In this document: positions 25,981 through 35,577 of the stretch, in pieces
Layout of the letters: each line of letters starts with the position of its first letter
Position numbering within the stretch: the first letter of the stretch is position 1
NCBI RefSeq assembly: GCF_001679665.1
Contig: NZ_CP013244.1
Coordinates: forward strand, 3,232,980 to 3,296,979
Direction: 5' to 3'
From: Candidatus Viadribacter manganicus
GTDB taxonomy: Bacteria > Pseudomonadota > Alphaproteobacteria > Caulobacterales > Aquidulcibacteraceae
DNA: 64,000 nucleotides
The notes under the pieces: generated by a model
What the model saw: only the letters and a program-made list of their open reading frames with translations
Told to the model about the DNA's origin: nothing
Database searches by the model: none
Program-made: the position numbers and the translations under genes

Positions 25981-26429
25981 CAGCCCGGGAAGATCAGCGA
26001 GACGACCTCAGCCACGCACGCCGGGCGCTCTTGGCCTTCGATCTCGATGGTGAACTCGTTGACCACCTGATAGCCGCCGCCGCGCGGCTCGCAGGTGAGC
26101 ATTTTGGCGCGCATCCGCAGGCGTGAGCCAACTGGCACCATGTTGGTGAAGCGGACCTTGTTCGAGCCGTAATTGATGCCGCGCGACACACCCGTATAGC
26201 TGACGATGTTCTTGGCCAGGAACGGGATCAGCGAGAGCACCAGATAGCCGTGCGCGATCGGCGCGCCGAGTTCTTTGGTGGCCCGCTCAACATCGACGTG
26301 GATCCACTGGTGATCGCCCGTGGCGTCAGCGAAACGATTGACCCGGTCCTGGGTAATCTCGAGCCAGTCGGACACGCCGATCTCCTGGCCCACCAGGGTC
26401 TGGATGTCGGACAGCGGAATTTCGCGCAT
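25980..26429 (-). CDS. MaoC-like (NodN-type) hot-dog dehydratase
   Basis: 149 residues. The hydratase-2 motif is present: FADATGDHQWIHVD with the catalytic Asp and His, then APIAHGYLVLSLIP. GVSRGINYGSNKVRFTNMV matches the NodN/MaoC subgroup. Such enzymes hydrate 2-enoyl-CoA to R-3-hydroxyacyl-CoA. It is the first gene of a pair with a PP2C phosphatase. It is divergent from purL, sharing a 143-nt promoter region. Confidence 0.9.
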   Translation of the reverse strand: MREIPLSDIQTLVGQEIGVSDWLEITQDRVNRFADATGDHQWIHVDVERATKELGAPIAHGYLVLSLIPFLAKNIVSYTGVSRGINYGSNKVRFTNMVPVGSRLRMRAKMLTCEPRGGGYQVVNEFTIEIEGQERPACVAEVVSLIFPG

Positions 26430-26572
26430 AGGGAAGTCTCCTTAGGTTTTGGGAGTAAGCCGGGCGTTCGGACTTGTCGAGTTGTCGCCACGTTCCACCT
26501 GGGAAGGAGCCCTGCGTGGTTGCGCCAGGCGGGCCAATTGCCCCTCCAAGCGACACACGCTATCTGCCGCCC

Positions 26573-28804
26573 ATGTCCCTAGATCCGCTCGCGCCAGGAA
26601 CCCTGGCTCTCGCCGAAGAATTCGGCCTCTCCAAGGACGAATACGACCTGGTGCTGAAGAAGCTCGGGCGCACCCCGAACACCACCGAGCTGGGCATCTT
26701 TTCGGTCATGTGGAGCGAGCACTGCTCTTACAAGTCGACCCGGGTCCATCTGGCGAAATTCCCGACCAAGGCGCCGCATGTGATCTACGGCCCGGGCGAG
26801 AACGCCGGCGCTATTGATATCGGCCAGGGGCTGGCGGCCATCTTCAAGATGGAAAGCCACAACCATCCAAGCTTTATCGAACCGTTCCAGGGCGCCGCGA
26901 CCGGCGTCGGCGGCATTTTGCGCGACGTCTTTACGATGGGCGCGCGTCCGGTGGCGATCATGAATGCGCTGCGCTTTGGCGAGCCCGAGCATCCGAAGAC
27001 GCGCAAGCTCGTTGACGGCGTCGTCAGCGGCATCAGCTTTTACGGCAATTGTGTCGGTGTCCCGACCGTGGGCGGCGAGACCAATTTCGACGCGCGCTAT
27101 AACGGCAATATTCTGGTCAACGTGTTCTGCCTGGGCATCGCCGATAAGAACAAGATTTTCACCAGCGCCGCCAAGGGTGCGAACAATCCTGTCGTGTACG
27201 TCGGCGCCAAAACCGGCCGCGACGGCATCCACGGCGCCACGATGGCGAGCGCCGAATTTGTCGAAGGCGAAGATGGCTTGCGTCCGACGGTCCAAGTCGG
27301 CGACCCCTTCCTCGAAAAGCTTCTGATCGAAGCCTGCCTCGAACTCATGGCCACCGACGCGATCATCGGCATTCAGGACATGGGCGCTGCGGGTCTCACT
27401 TCGTCATCGGTTGAGATGGCCTCGAAGGGCGAAGCCGGCATCCTGCTCGATCTCGACGCCGTGCCCGCGCGCGAAGAGGGCATGACGCCGTACGAATTCA
27501 TGCTCTCGGAAAGCCAAGAGCGTATGCTGATGACGCTGAAGCCGGGACGCGAAGAAGAGGCCAAGCGCATCTTCGAAAAATGGGGCCTCGACGCCGCCGT
27601 CATTGGCCAAACAACCGACACCGGCAATCTGACGCTCCGCTGGCATGGCCAAATCGTTTGCGACATTCCGCTCGGGCCATTGGCTGACGAAGCGCCGAAG
27701 TACGAGCGTCCGTACGTGCAGCCGCTAAAGGCTATTCCGCTCACTGAGGGCGAGCAGCAGCGTCTCACGAGCGAGTATCCCGGCTTCGTCAATTCACTCA
27801 CGACGTTGCTCTCGCAGCCCGATCAGGCCTCCAAGCGCTGGATCTGGGAGCAATACGATCGCCACGTCATGGGCGACACTTTGGCTGACAGCGGCAGCGA
27901 TGCCGCCATTGTGCGCCTCTACGGCTCCAAGCGCGCACTCGCGATGACTTGCGATGTCACGCCGCGTTACGTCGAAGCCGACGCGTACGAAGGGGGCAAG
28001 CAGGCCGTCGCTGAGGCTTGGCGCAATCTCACGGTCACCGGCGCGCGCCCGCTCGCGGTGACCGACAATCTCAATTTCGGCAATCCGCAACGACCGGAAG
28101 TGATGGGCCAGATCGTGCACGCGATCGAAGGGCTCGCCGAAGCTTGCCGCGAACTTTCATTTCCGGTGATCAGCGGCAACGTCTCGCTCTATAACGAGAC
28201 CAACGGCCAAGCGATCCTGCCAACCCCCGCGATCGGCGGCGTGGGCATCATTGAAGATCTCGAGCGCCGTGCGACGGCCGATGCGTTGAAGCAGGGCGAC
28301 ACGCTCGTTCTGATCGGCGAAACGGCCGGCCACCTTGGTCAGAGCGTTTACGCCCGCGATCTCTTCAAGCTCGGTGGCGCGGCCCCCAAGGTTGATCTCG
28401 CGCTTGAAAAGAAGAACGGTGATTTCGTGCGTTCGCTCATTTCAGAGGGCGCCGTGCGCGCTGCGCACGATCTCAGCGACGGCGGCCTCGGCATTGGCGT
28501 CGCTGAGATGGCGCTTGGCTCAAATATCGGCGTCTCGCTCGGCTATCAGGGTGATCTCGGCGACGCAGCGTTTCTTTATTCTGAGGATCAGGCGCGCTAT
28601 CTCATTGCTGTTCCCGCCGGCAAGATCGACGACCTCGACAAGCGCGCCCGCAGCGCCGGCGTGAGCTATCTCGTCGTCGGCGAAGCCGGTGGCCGCGAGA
28701 TCAGCTTCCTTGGCGCTGGCGGCGATCGTGAGCGCATTTCACTCGATGACCTACGCAAGGCTCACGAAAGCTGGCTCCCAGCCTATATGAAGAAGGCGCA
28801 CTGA
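26573..28804 (+). CDS. purL: Phosphoribosylformylglycinamidine synthase subunit PurL (small-type)
   Basis: 743 residues from the ATG at 26573; the frame is open upstream but the protein then loses its family start. [55 protein letters not shown] and the second-half DNLNFGNP and [11 protein letters not shown] are PurL signatures. It forms FGAM from FGAR, ATP and ammonia in purine synthesis, needing PurS and PurQ partners that are not in the window. No clear Shine-Dalgarno precedes the start. gor follows after 15 bases. Confidence 0.96.
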   Translation: MSLDPLAPGTLALAEEFGLSKDEYDLVLKKLGRTPNTTELGIFSVMWSEHCSYKSTRVHLAKFPTKAPHVIYGPGENAGAIDIGQGLAAIFKMESHNHPSFIEPFQGAATGVGGILRDVFTMGARPVAIMNALRFGEPEHPKTRKLVDGVVSGISFYGNCVGVPTVGGETNFDARYNGNILVNVFCLGIADKNKIFTSAAKGANNPVVYVGAKTGRDGIHGATMASAEFVEGEDGLRPTVQVGDPFLEKLLIEACLELMATDAIIGIQDMGAAGLTSSSVEMASKGEAGILLDLDAVPAREEGMTPYEFMLSESQERMLMTLKPGREEEAKRIFEKWGLDAAVIGQTTDTGNLTLRWHGQIVCDIPLGPLADEAPKYERPYVQPLKAIPLTEGEQQRLTSEYPGFVNSLTTLLSQPDQASKRWIWEQYDRHVMGDTLADSGSDAAIVRLYGSKRALAMTCDVTPRYVEADAYEGGKQAVAEAWRNLTVTGARPLAVTDNLNFGNPQRPEVMGQIVHAIEGLAEACRELSFPVISGNVSLYNETNGQAILPTPAIGGVGIIEDLERRATADALKQGDTLVLIGETAGHLGQSVYARDLFKLGGAAPKVDLALEKKNGDFVRSLISEGAVRAAHDLSDGGLGIGVAEMALGSNIGVSLGYQGDLGDAAFLYSEDQARYLIAVPAGKIDDLDKRARSAGVSYLVVGEAGGREISFLGAGGDRERISLDDLRKAHESWLPAYMKKAH

Positions 28805-28819
28805 GCGCCCGGAGGGCAA

Positions 28820-30205
28820 ATGCCCCAACACGATTACGACCTCATCGTCATTGGCGCGGGCTCCGGCGGCGTACGCGCGGCGCGTTTGGCCGCGAAGACC
28901 GGCGCCAAGGTTGCAATTACAGAACAGGTTCAAGTCGGAGGCACGTGCGTGCTGCGCGGTTGCGTGCCGAAAAAGCTCCTGGTGTACGCGTCCGAATATT
29001 CGCAAGCATTCCGCGACGCCAAAGGCTTTGGCTGGACTGTGGATTGGGCGCGCTTTGATTGGACTACGCTCCGGGATTCCGTGCAGGCCGAAGTGAGCCG
29101 CCTGAGTGGGCTCTATCTTCAAAATCTCACCAATGCCGGTGTCGAACTCTTCGAAGATCGCGCCGTGCTCACCGATCCGCACACTGTGCGTCTCGTGAGA
29201 GAGGGGCGTTATCTCAGCTCCGATAAGATACTCATCGCCACCGGCGGTCACACCTATCGGCCAGAAGAAACGCCGGGCCAGGAACTCGGCATCACATCGA
29301 CGGATGCTTTTCTGCTGAAGGATCTGCCATCGCGCGTCGTCATCGCGGGCGGTGGTTTCATTGCAGCAGAATTTGCGACGATTTTTTCCGGGCTCGGCGT
29401 TGAAACCACGATCGTTTATCGGGGCGAACGCATTTTGCGCGGGTTCGATCACGATGTTCGCGCTCACGTGCAAGCCGATCTGGCGCGGAGCGGCGTCAAC
29501 ATCATTTGTGGCTCGACTATCGATGAAATCGCGCCGCTCGCCGCCGACCGCAAACTCGTTACGCTCTCAAACTCAATGCGCATAGAGGCCGATCAGGTGC
29601 TGTGGGCAGTGGGCCGTGTGCCCAACACGATGAACATGGGACTTGAAGCAGCGGGCGTTCGCCTCACAGAGCGCGGCGCTGTCGCGGTTGACGAATACTC
29701 GCGCTCTAGCGTGCCGCATATCTCAGCCGTCGGCGATGTGACCGACCGCGTGAATTTGACGCCGGTCGCCATCCGCGAGGCGATGGCTTATGTCGCGACC
29801 GAGTTTTTGAGCACGCCGACTGCCTTCGATCACGCCGATGTTGCGAGCGCAGTGTTCTCGCGCCCGCCAGTTGGCGCCGTAGGGCTGACAGAGGAGGCCG
29901 CGCGTGCGAAGGGGCGCAAGCTCAAGATCTTTCGCTCCACCTTCCGGCCGATGAAGCACATCCTCGCCGGCAATGAGCAGAAGACTCTGATGAAGATGAT
30001 CGTCGATGTCAAAACCGATCAGGTGCTCGGCGTTCATATTGTCGGGGCTGACGCACCTGAGATCATCCAGGTCGCGGCAGTGGCGGTGAAAGCGAAGCTC
30101 ACAAAAGCGCAGTGGGACTTAACCTGCGCCGTCCACCCGACCGCCGCCGAAGAATTGGTGCTCATGGGCGAGCCCGTCAGCCACGACAACGAGGCGCCCG
30201 CCTAA
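28820..30205 (+). CDS. gor: Glutathione-disulfide reductase
   Basis: 461 residues. The FAD motif IVIGAGSGGVRAARLAA, the redox disulfide VGGTCVLRGCVPKKLLVY, the pyridine nucleotide motif VIAGGGFIAAEFATIFSGLG, the second FAD motif SAVGDVTDRVNLTP and the active-site His in CAVHPTAAEELVLM are all present. It reduces GSSG with NADPH. GGAGGG precedes the ATG; it is probably cotranscribed with purL. Confidence 0.93.
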   Translation: MPQHDYDLIVIGAGSGGVRAARLAAKTGAKVAITEQVQVGGTCVLRGCVPKKLLVYASEYSQAFRDAKGFGWTVDWARFDWTTLRDSVQAEVSRLSGLYLQNLTNAGVELFEDRAVLTDPHTVRLVREGRYLSSDKILIATGGHTYRPEETPGQELGITSTDAFLLKDLPSRVVIAGGGFIAAEFATIFSGLGVETTIVYRGERILRGFDHDVRAHVQADLARSGVNIICGSTIDEIAPLAADRKLVTLSNSMRIEADQVLWAVGRVPNTMNMGLEAAGVRLTERGAVAVDEYSRSSVPHISAVGDVTDRVNLTPVAIREAMAYVATEFLSTPTAFDHADVASAVFSRPPVGAVGLTEEAARAKGRKLKIFRSTFRPMKHILAGNEQKTLMKMIVDVKTDQVLGVHIVGADAPEIIQVAAVAVKAKLTKAQWDLTCAVHPTAAEELVLMGEPVSHDNEAPA

Positions 30206-30216
30206 GCGGACGCCTC
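30191..30216. terminator. Hairpin overlapping the gor stop codon
   Basis: Stem GAGGCGCCCGC / GCGGACGCCTC (11 positions, one C-A mismatch) with a CTAA loop that contains the TAA stop of gor. There is no T tract. It lies between convergent genes and may act as a weak terminator or a 3'-end stabiliser. Confidence 0.45.
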
Positions 30217-30242
30217 GCGTCGCTCCACGTTAGCGTCGACGT

Positions 30243-30788
30243 TTAGCGGCGTTGGGTCGGTCCGCCTTCGAGCCAATCACCGCGATCGCGGCTGTCGCGA
30301 TCGTCACGGCGATCATCGAAGCGGCCGTCACGGCCATTGCGATAATTGCGGTCATTTTCGTTGTTCCAGTTGCGGTCGTCCCGGTCGTAGTCGCCGAAGC
30401 GGCCATAGTTGCGGTCGAAGTCGCGCGCTTCACGCCATGCGTAGCTGCGGTGCGAGATGTGCGGCGCGAAGATCCGATCGATCGGGCGGCGGTGGCGGCC
30501 GTCGAACACGAACGCGACACAGCCTTGGCGGTTGCAGCGATCGGTGTACGCGTACGTCATGCCAGGCTCGAAATTGAACGGCCGTTGCAGCAGGCGATAG
30601 AACATCCGGTCGTTTCGATCGAAGGTCATCACGCGACCGTCCTTGCGGATGGTGATTTCGATGCCGGTGCGAAAATCACGGTCGTAGCCACGATCGCGGT
30701 CACCGCGCCGGAAATCCTGCGCCGAGGCGGCGCCAGCGGTCGCGAGGGTCAAAGCGGCGAGAGCCGCAGCAAAAAACTTCGTCTTCAT
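30243..30788 (-). CDS. Secreted D/R-rich protein of unknown function
   Basis: 181 residues. MKTKFFAAALAALTLATAGAA-SAQ is a Sec signal. The mature part has a short folded-looking domain, DGRVMTFDRNDRMFYRLLQRPFNF to CNRQGCVAFVFDGRHRRPIDRIFAPH, with two cysteines five residues apart. The last 65 residues are almost entirely D, R, N, Y and G (DRDDRNWNNENDRNYRNGR), probably disordered and polyampholytic. Likely periplasmic. No family recognised. Confidence 0.65.
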   Translation of the reverse strand: MKTKFFAAALAALTLATAGAASAQDFRRGDRDRGYDRDFRTGIEITIRKDGRVMTFDRNDRMFYRLLQRPFNFEPGMTYAYTDRCNRQGCVAFVFDGRHRRPIDRIFAPHISHRSYAWREARDFDRNYGRFGDYDRDDRNWNNENDRNYRNGRDGRFDDRRDDRDSRDRGDWLEGGPTQRR

Positions 30789-31005
30789 GGTACTTTGCGC
30801 TCCCGGGACGACTCTTGTCGTCCTTGTGTCTCAACGACCCTCGAGGCGCACATTGGCGCCGTGGCGCTGAATCCTGACTGAGGTTCATGTTCGGATTGCA
30901 GTGGGGAACGCTGCGTCCATGGCTTGACCCAAATTTACCAGAAACTAACCCTCCGCGCCGACCGTCCGGGGTTCAAAAATTATGGACGAACAGAAAGGGG
31001 CAAGA

Positions 31006-31878
31006 ATGCCCGCGCGCATTATCTCGGTGATCAACATGAAGGGCGGCGTCGGCAAATCGACGACGACGGTCTCCCTCGCCGAAACGCTCGCGCATCACCA
31101 GCGCCGCCGCGTGCTCGTGATCGATCTCGATCCGCAAACCAACGCTTCGATCATGGTCGCAGGCCCTGAGAAGTGGAACGGCATGCGCGAAGCCGAGCGA
31201 ACGCTCGATTTTTATTTCGAGAGCTACATCGTTCAGCAGAAGCCGAAGCCCTTCAAACAACTGATCGAAAAAAACGTCAGTGACTTGAAGGGCAAACCCG
31301 ACGTCGCACTCTGTGCATCCGCGCCGGAATTCCGCATCGTCGAACGCGACATGATAGAGAGCTTCGTCAAACGCGGCTTCCAGATCGACATGATCCAGAA
31401 GTGGATCCTCGAGCGCTTCGCCAACGGCATCAAGAATGTCATCAACGACTACGATTACATCCTGATCGATTGCCCGCCCGGCATTTCACTGTTCGCGGAA
31501 GCGGCGCTGATTGCGGCGGACACGATCCTCGTGCCTTCGATCCCGGATTACGTGTCGCGCTTGGGACTTATCACATTCCGCAAGCGTGCGCTGCGCCTCA
31601 TCAACGAGCGTCGCGGCGGGCCGTCACAACTCATGGTGCTCGCCACCAAGTACGAAGACGGCTTCTCGCTGCATCGTTCTGAAGCGCAATTGCTGAAGGA
31701 CAATCTCGGCGACGCAATGTTCGATGTGCGCATCCCGCAGCACGTCGATATCGCCAAGGCGGCGGAATGGTCGGAAACCCAACGTACTTTCGAACAAAAG
31801 TACGGCCAGATGGCTAGCACTGTTAAAAAGCTCGGCGAAGAATTCCAGAGCAAGGTGGAGCTCGCGCCCAGTCTATGA
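31006..31878 (+). CDS. ParA/MinD-type P-loop ATPase
   Basis: 290 residues from the ATG at 31006 (AAGGGG five bases upstream); an earlier ATG at 30982 would add eight residues. The deviant Walker A is INMKGGVGKSTT, with the signature lysine of ParA ATPases; VLVIDLDPQTNAS is the A'-type motif and YDYILIDCPPG is Walker B. A central insertion (residues about 70-135) separates it from plain Soj proteins. ParA ATPases position DNA or protein cargo on the nucleoid or membrane. No parB or parS is seen; the coupled downstream gene is the likely partner. Confidence 0.88.
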   Translation: MPARIISVINMKGGVGKSTTTVSLAETLAHHQRRRVLVIDLDPQTNASIMVAGPEKWNGMREAERTLDFYFESYIVQQKPKPFKQLIEKNVSDLKGKPDVALCASAPEFRIVERDMIESFVKRGFQIDMIQKWILERFANGIKNVINDYDYILIDCPPGISLFAEAALIAADTILVPSIPDYVSRLGLITFRKRALRLINERRGGPSQLMVLATKYEDGFSLHRSEAQLLKDNLGDAMFDVRIPQHVDIAKAAEWSETQRTFEQKYGQMASTVKKLGEEFQSKVELAPSL

Positions 31879-32366
31879 GTCTCAACAAAACGCTCGATCG
31901 TCTGTTCGATGAAATTCGCCGCGAGGCGAAGCGCAATCCCGATTTCGCCGATCGCCTCGACGCCGTACTGCAACGTCACGACAGCCGCCGCGATGTCGCC
32001 GAGGACGTGTTGGATGAGGTCGCCCGGGACGAGGACGCGCCGGTCGCTACGGCGTCGGGAAGGCCCAAGCGCAATAAACCTGGCGCCGTTGTGCCGAGCG
32101 CACCGCAGCCTTCTGAATCCGTTGCTTCGCCGGTCGGCCTGGCGCCCGAGATCAATCCTGCGGGTGTCTTCCGCAAAGGCGGTGAAGATGGCTTGCGTGC
32201 GGCGCTCGCAGATCAGGATCTAAGCGCACTTCGCGCGCTTGTTGCCGAGCACAATCTCGATCCGAGCGGCGTCACGCCTTCGCTCACGCGCGATGAACTC
32301 GCCGCCCACATCGTCGCGCAAGCCAAACGCCGCGCCGAGCGCGACGAAAAGATGTTCGATTACTAG
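31875..32366 (+). CDS. Uncharacterised partner of the ParA-like ATPase
   Basis: 163 residues; the ATG overlaps the ATPase stop by four bases (ATGA). N-terminal helix SLNKTLDRLFDEIRREAKRN; a central disordered segment with KRNKPGAVVPSAPQPSE; and a C-terminal module GGEDGLRAALADQDLSALRALVAEHNLDP followed by TRDELAAHIVAQAKRRAERDEKM, which looks like a short SAP/Rho-N-like helical unit that could bind nucleic acid. It has no ParB signature. Co-translation argues that it works with the ATPase. Confidence 0.7.
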   Translation: MSLNKTLDRLFDEIRREAKRNPDFADRLDAVLQRHDSRRDVAEDVLDEVARDEDAPVATASGRPKRNKPGAVVPSAPQPSESVASPVGLAPEINPAGVFRKGGEDGLRAALADQDLSALRALVAEHNLDPSGVTPSLTRDELAAHIVAQAKRRAERDEKMFDY

Positions 32367-33385
32367 TTCTCGGCGATCCACGCGTCGCGCGCGAACAGCG
32401 CGTCGCGGAGTTCGGGAATGAACGCCTGCTTCGTGCGATCCCAGATCGGGAATGCGCCGGCAAAATCCCAAACGCACCAGCCAAGCCCGTAGGCGATGCA
32501 CGCCTCGCGCGCCGTGCGCGTCCACGCTACGCGCTGCGCCAGTGGCGCAGCGGTGTTCACGCCGAACTCCCCGAGTTGCATCGCGTATCCATATTGGGCG
32601 CCCCATTGGTGGGCGCGTTCGATGTGTTGGCGTACGAGGTCGCGATCAGCATCCGTTCCCCAATCACGGCCAAACACGGGCGCGTCCGCGCCCATCCATT
32701 CGGCGTTCTGGTGCGTGAAGGCGTGCGGCTCGTAATAGTGCACGCTCACGGCAATGTTTTCTCCTTCCGGCGGGCGCCAATCGCGCAGCGCATCGATGTT
32801 CTGCCAATTGCCTGGCCCGAGCACGATTAAGCGCTCTGCTCCGCCGCGATCGCGGATGACTGCAACAACGTCGCGCTGCAAATCCATCAACGCGCCCGCG
32901 CGCCAGTTCGGCCCGTTCGGTTCGTTGAACGGCTCCAGGATCAACCCAGCCGGTGCGCCGCGGTAGTGATGAGCGATCACGCTCCACATACCGAGAAAAC
33001 GATCACGTTGCCGCGCCGGTTCGCTGATCAGCCGCTCGTAGTGATGCATGTCGAGTTGCACCATAAGTCCGAGGCCCAAGGCGTGCTCGACGATCTCGTC
33101 GACCCGGCGCCAGAAGTTGCCACCCAATGCATAAGGCGGCGTCGAGCCGGCGTGTGCGTCGAACCGCACTGGCAGGCGTACGCCATCGAAACCCGCGTCG
33201 CGGATGGCGTTGAGATGCGGCAACTCGATCCGGTAGCCCCAGTCGCCCTCATTGGGCGCTTCGAGCGCATTGCCGAGATTGACGCCGCGTCGCATGGGAA
33301 AGGGCATGACGGGCGCTTGGCTCTGAGCGGGTTGAGAGCAAGCCGCGAGGGCGGCCGCGCCTGCAATGACTTCACGACGATTCAT
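32363..33385 (-). CDS. Glycoside hydrolase family 5 (cellulase-like), Tat lipoprotein signal
   Basis: 340 residues. MNRREVIAGAAALAAC is a twin-arginine signal with lipobox LAAC. The (beta/alpha)8 barrel shows GVNLGNALEAPNEGDWG, LQLDMHHYE-like VQLDMHHYERL, the acid/base E155 in LILEPFNEPN, VSVHYYEPHAFTHQ, and the nucleophile E273 in QLGEFGV. GH5 enzymes cut beta-1,4-glucans or mannans; the specific substrate is not readable. The stop overlaps the stop of the convergent ParA-partner gene through a CTAG palindrome. Confidence 0.9.
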   Translation of the reverse strand: MNRREVIAGAAALAACSQPAQSQAPVMPFPMRRGVNLGNALEAPNEGDWGYRIELPHLNAIRDAGFDGVRLPVRFDAHAGSTPPYALGGNFWRRVDEIVEHALGLGLMVQLDMHHYERLISEPARQRDRFLGMWSVIAHHYRGAPAGLILEPFNEPNGPNWRAGALMDLQRDVVAVIRDRGGAERLIVLGPGNWQNIDALRDWRPPEGENIAVSVHYYEPHAFTHQNAEWMGADAPVFGRDWGTDADRDLVRQHIERAHQWGAQYGYAMQLGEFGVNTAAPLAQRVAWTRTAREACIAYGLGWCVWDFAGAFPIWDRTKQAFIPELRDALFARDAWIAEN

Positions 33386-33575
33386 GTTGACACCCTACCA
33401 CCACCCATTCCTGGAGCGATGCGGAACGCGGAGCCCGAGACCCATAAGCGCTTGTGCCTGAGCGTTACCCGCGAGCAGGCGAGGTTTATGGGCCCCGGAC
33501 TGTTCGCCAAGCCCTCGCATCCGGGGGATGGGTGAGAGGATGACGGATCGAATAAACCCCGCTAACACCGCCCCG

Positions 33576-35576
33576 ATGTTCGATAAAATCCTGATCGCCA
33601 ATCGCGGCGAAGTCGCTGTCCGCATTATCCGCACCGCTCGCCGGCTCGGGATCAAGACGGCGATCGTCTATTCTGAGGCCGACGCCGATAGCCTTGCCGT
33701 GGATATGGCCGATGAGGCCGTTTTCATCGGTCCGCCGCCCGCGGCGCAATCCTACCTCGTTATCGACAAGATCGTCGCAGCCGCCAAGCAAACCGGCTCG
33801 CAAGCGATCCATCCAGGTTTTGGCTTCCTTTCGGAGAAAGCGGAGTTCGCAGACCGGCTCGAAGCTGAGAAGCTCGTATTCATCGGTCCCAACGCTCACG
33901 CCATCCGCGCCATGGGCGACAAGATCGAATCCAAGAAGAGCGCCGCCGAAGCTGGCGTCTCGTGCGTGCCAGGGTTTATCGGCGAAATCGATGGCGTCGA
34001 GCATGCCATGCAGATCTCCGAAGAGATCGGCTACCCGGTGATGATCAAGGCGAGCGCGGGCGGCGGCGGCAAAGGCATTCGCGTTGCTTACAATCGCAAG
34101 GAGGTGGAAGAGGGCTTCCCGGCGGTGCGCGCTGAAGCCAAAGGCGCCTTCGGCGACGATCGCATCTTCATCGAGAAGTTCGTCACCGCTCCGCGCCACA
34201 TCGAGATCCAAGTGATGGGCGATAAGCACGGCAACGTCGTGCATCTGTTCGAGCGTGAGTGCTCGATCCAGCGCCGCAACCAGAAGGTTATCGAAGAAGC
34301 GCCGTCGCCACTGCTTGACGAAAAGACGCGCATGGCGATGGGTGAGCAAGCCTGCGCTCTGGCGCGCGCCGTGAATTACGATAGCGCCGGCACCGTCGAG
34401 TTCGTCGCCAGCGGCGCCGACAAGAGCTTCTACTTCCTCGAGATGAACACCCGTCTCCAGGTTGAGCATCCGGTATCGGAAATGATCACCGGCCTCGATC
34501 TCGTCGAGCAGATGATCCGCGTCGCCGCCGGTGAGCCTCTCAAGTTCAAGCAGAAGGATCTGAAGATTAGAGGCTGGGCGATCGAAAGCCGCATCTATGC
34601 CGAAGATCCTTACCGCAACTTCTTGCCGAGCATCGGCCGTCTGCGCGCCTATCAGGCGCCCGCCGAAGGCAAAACCGGCGATGTCACGCTCCGCAACGAA
34701 ACTGGCGTTCGCGAGGGCGACGAGATTTCGATGTTCTATGATCCGATGATCGCCAAGCTCATCACTCATGCGCCAACGCGCATCGCGGCGATCGACGCCC
34801 AAGCCGCGGCGCTCGACAATTTCCTCATCGACGGCATCGCCGACAACATCCCGTTCCTAGGCGCGGTGATGGAGGAAAAGGATTTCCGCAAAGGCGATTT
34901 CACCACCGCCTACATCAAGCAGCATTTCCCGGGCGGGTTTGAAGGCGTTCCGCCGACAAGCGAACAAGAAAAGCTCTTGATCGCGACCGCCGCGATCGCT
35001 CGTTCTTTCACCGCTCGTCGCGCTCGCGACATTAGCGGCGGCTTAAACGGCGGCGCCAAGAGCTGGCAGCGTGACTGGACCGTCATTCTCAACGGCGCCC
35101 ACCATCTCACCAGCGTCGATCTTGATGACACTGGTGCTGGCGTCACCGTCGACGGCAAAACCCATCGTCTCGACACTGTCGCGCGCCCCGGCGCCCGCAT
35201 CATCAGCGGCAAGTTCGATGGCAAGCCGTTCTCGGTCAAAATTAAGACCGCGCCAGGCGGCTACACGCTCCGCCATCGCGGCGTAACTGTGCTCGCGCAA
35301 GTTGCAACGCCGCGCGGGGCCGAACTCCATAAGAAGATTCCGGAAAAGCAGAAGGCTGACACCTCTAAACTTATCGTCTCACCGATGCCGGGCCTCGTTA
35401 TCTCCATCGACGTGAAAGCGGGGCAGGAAGTAAAGTCAGGCGAAGGCGTCGCTGTCGTCGAAGCGATGAAGATGCAAAACATCATCCGAGCCGAACGCGA
35501 TGGCGTAATCGCGAAGGTGAATGTCGCCTCGGGCGCCAGCGTGGCGGCCGATGAGGTGATGATCGAGCTGGCTTAG
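33576..35576 (+). CDS. pccA: Propionyl-CoA carboxylase alpha (biotin) subunit
   Basis: 666 residues from the ATG at 33576, which gives the family start MFDKILIANRGEVAVR; ATGs at 33528 and 33540 are possible but add an atypical leader. Biotin carboxylase: SAGGGGKGIR, HIEIQVMGD, LFERECSIQRRNQK, EMNTRLQVEHPV. A linker domain follows, and a BCCP domain at the C-terminus has the biotinylation site VVEAMKMQN. It carboxylates biotin with ATP and bicarbonate for propionyl-CoA to methylmalonyl-CoA. The beta subunit is not in the window. A broken gene lies immediately downstream. Confidence 0.92.
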   Translation: MFDKILIANRGEVAVRIIRTARRLGIKTAIVYSEADADSLAVDMADEAVFIGPPPAAQSYLVIDKIVAAAKQTGSQAIHPGFGFLSEKAEFADRLEAEKLVFIGPNAHAIRAMGDKIESKKSAAEAGVSCVPGFIGEIDGVEHAMQISEEIGYPVMIKASAGGGGKGIRVAYNRKEVEEGFPAVRAEAKGAFGDDRIFIEKFVTAPRHIEIQVMGDKHGNVVHLFERECSIQRRNQKVIEEAPSPLLDEKTRMAMGEQACALARAVNYDSAGTVEFVASGADKSFYFLEMNTRLQVEHPVSEMITGLDLVEQMIRVAAGEPLKFKQKDLKIRGWAIESRIYAEDPYRNFLPSIGRLRAYQAPAEGKTGDVTLRNETGVREGDEISMFYDPMIAKLITHAPTRIAAIDAQAAALDNFLIDGIADNIPFLGAVMEEKDFRKGDFTTAYIKQHFPGGFEGVPPTSEQEKLLIATAAIARSFTARRARDISGGLNGGAKSWQRDWTVILNGAHHLTSVDLDDTGAGVTVDGKTHRLDTVARPGARIISGKFDGKPFSVKIKTAPGGYTLRHRGVTVLAQVATPRGAELHKKIPEKQKADTSKLIVSPMPGLVISIDVKAGQEVKSGEGVAVVEAMKMQNIIRAERDGVIAKVNVASGASVAADEVMIELA

Positions 35577-35577
35577 G

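Noticed and set aside
33486..34802. 438-codon open frame on the minus strand across pccA
   Set aside because: It is an antisense shadow: pccA has clear biotin-carboxylase motifs in the forward frame, and the reverse frame shows only GC-driven composition with no domain.
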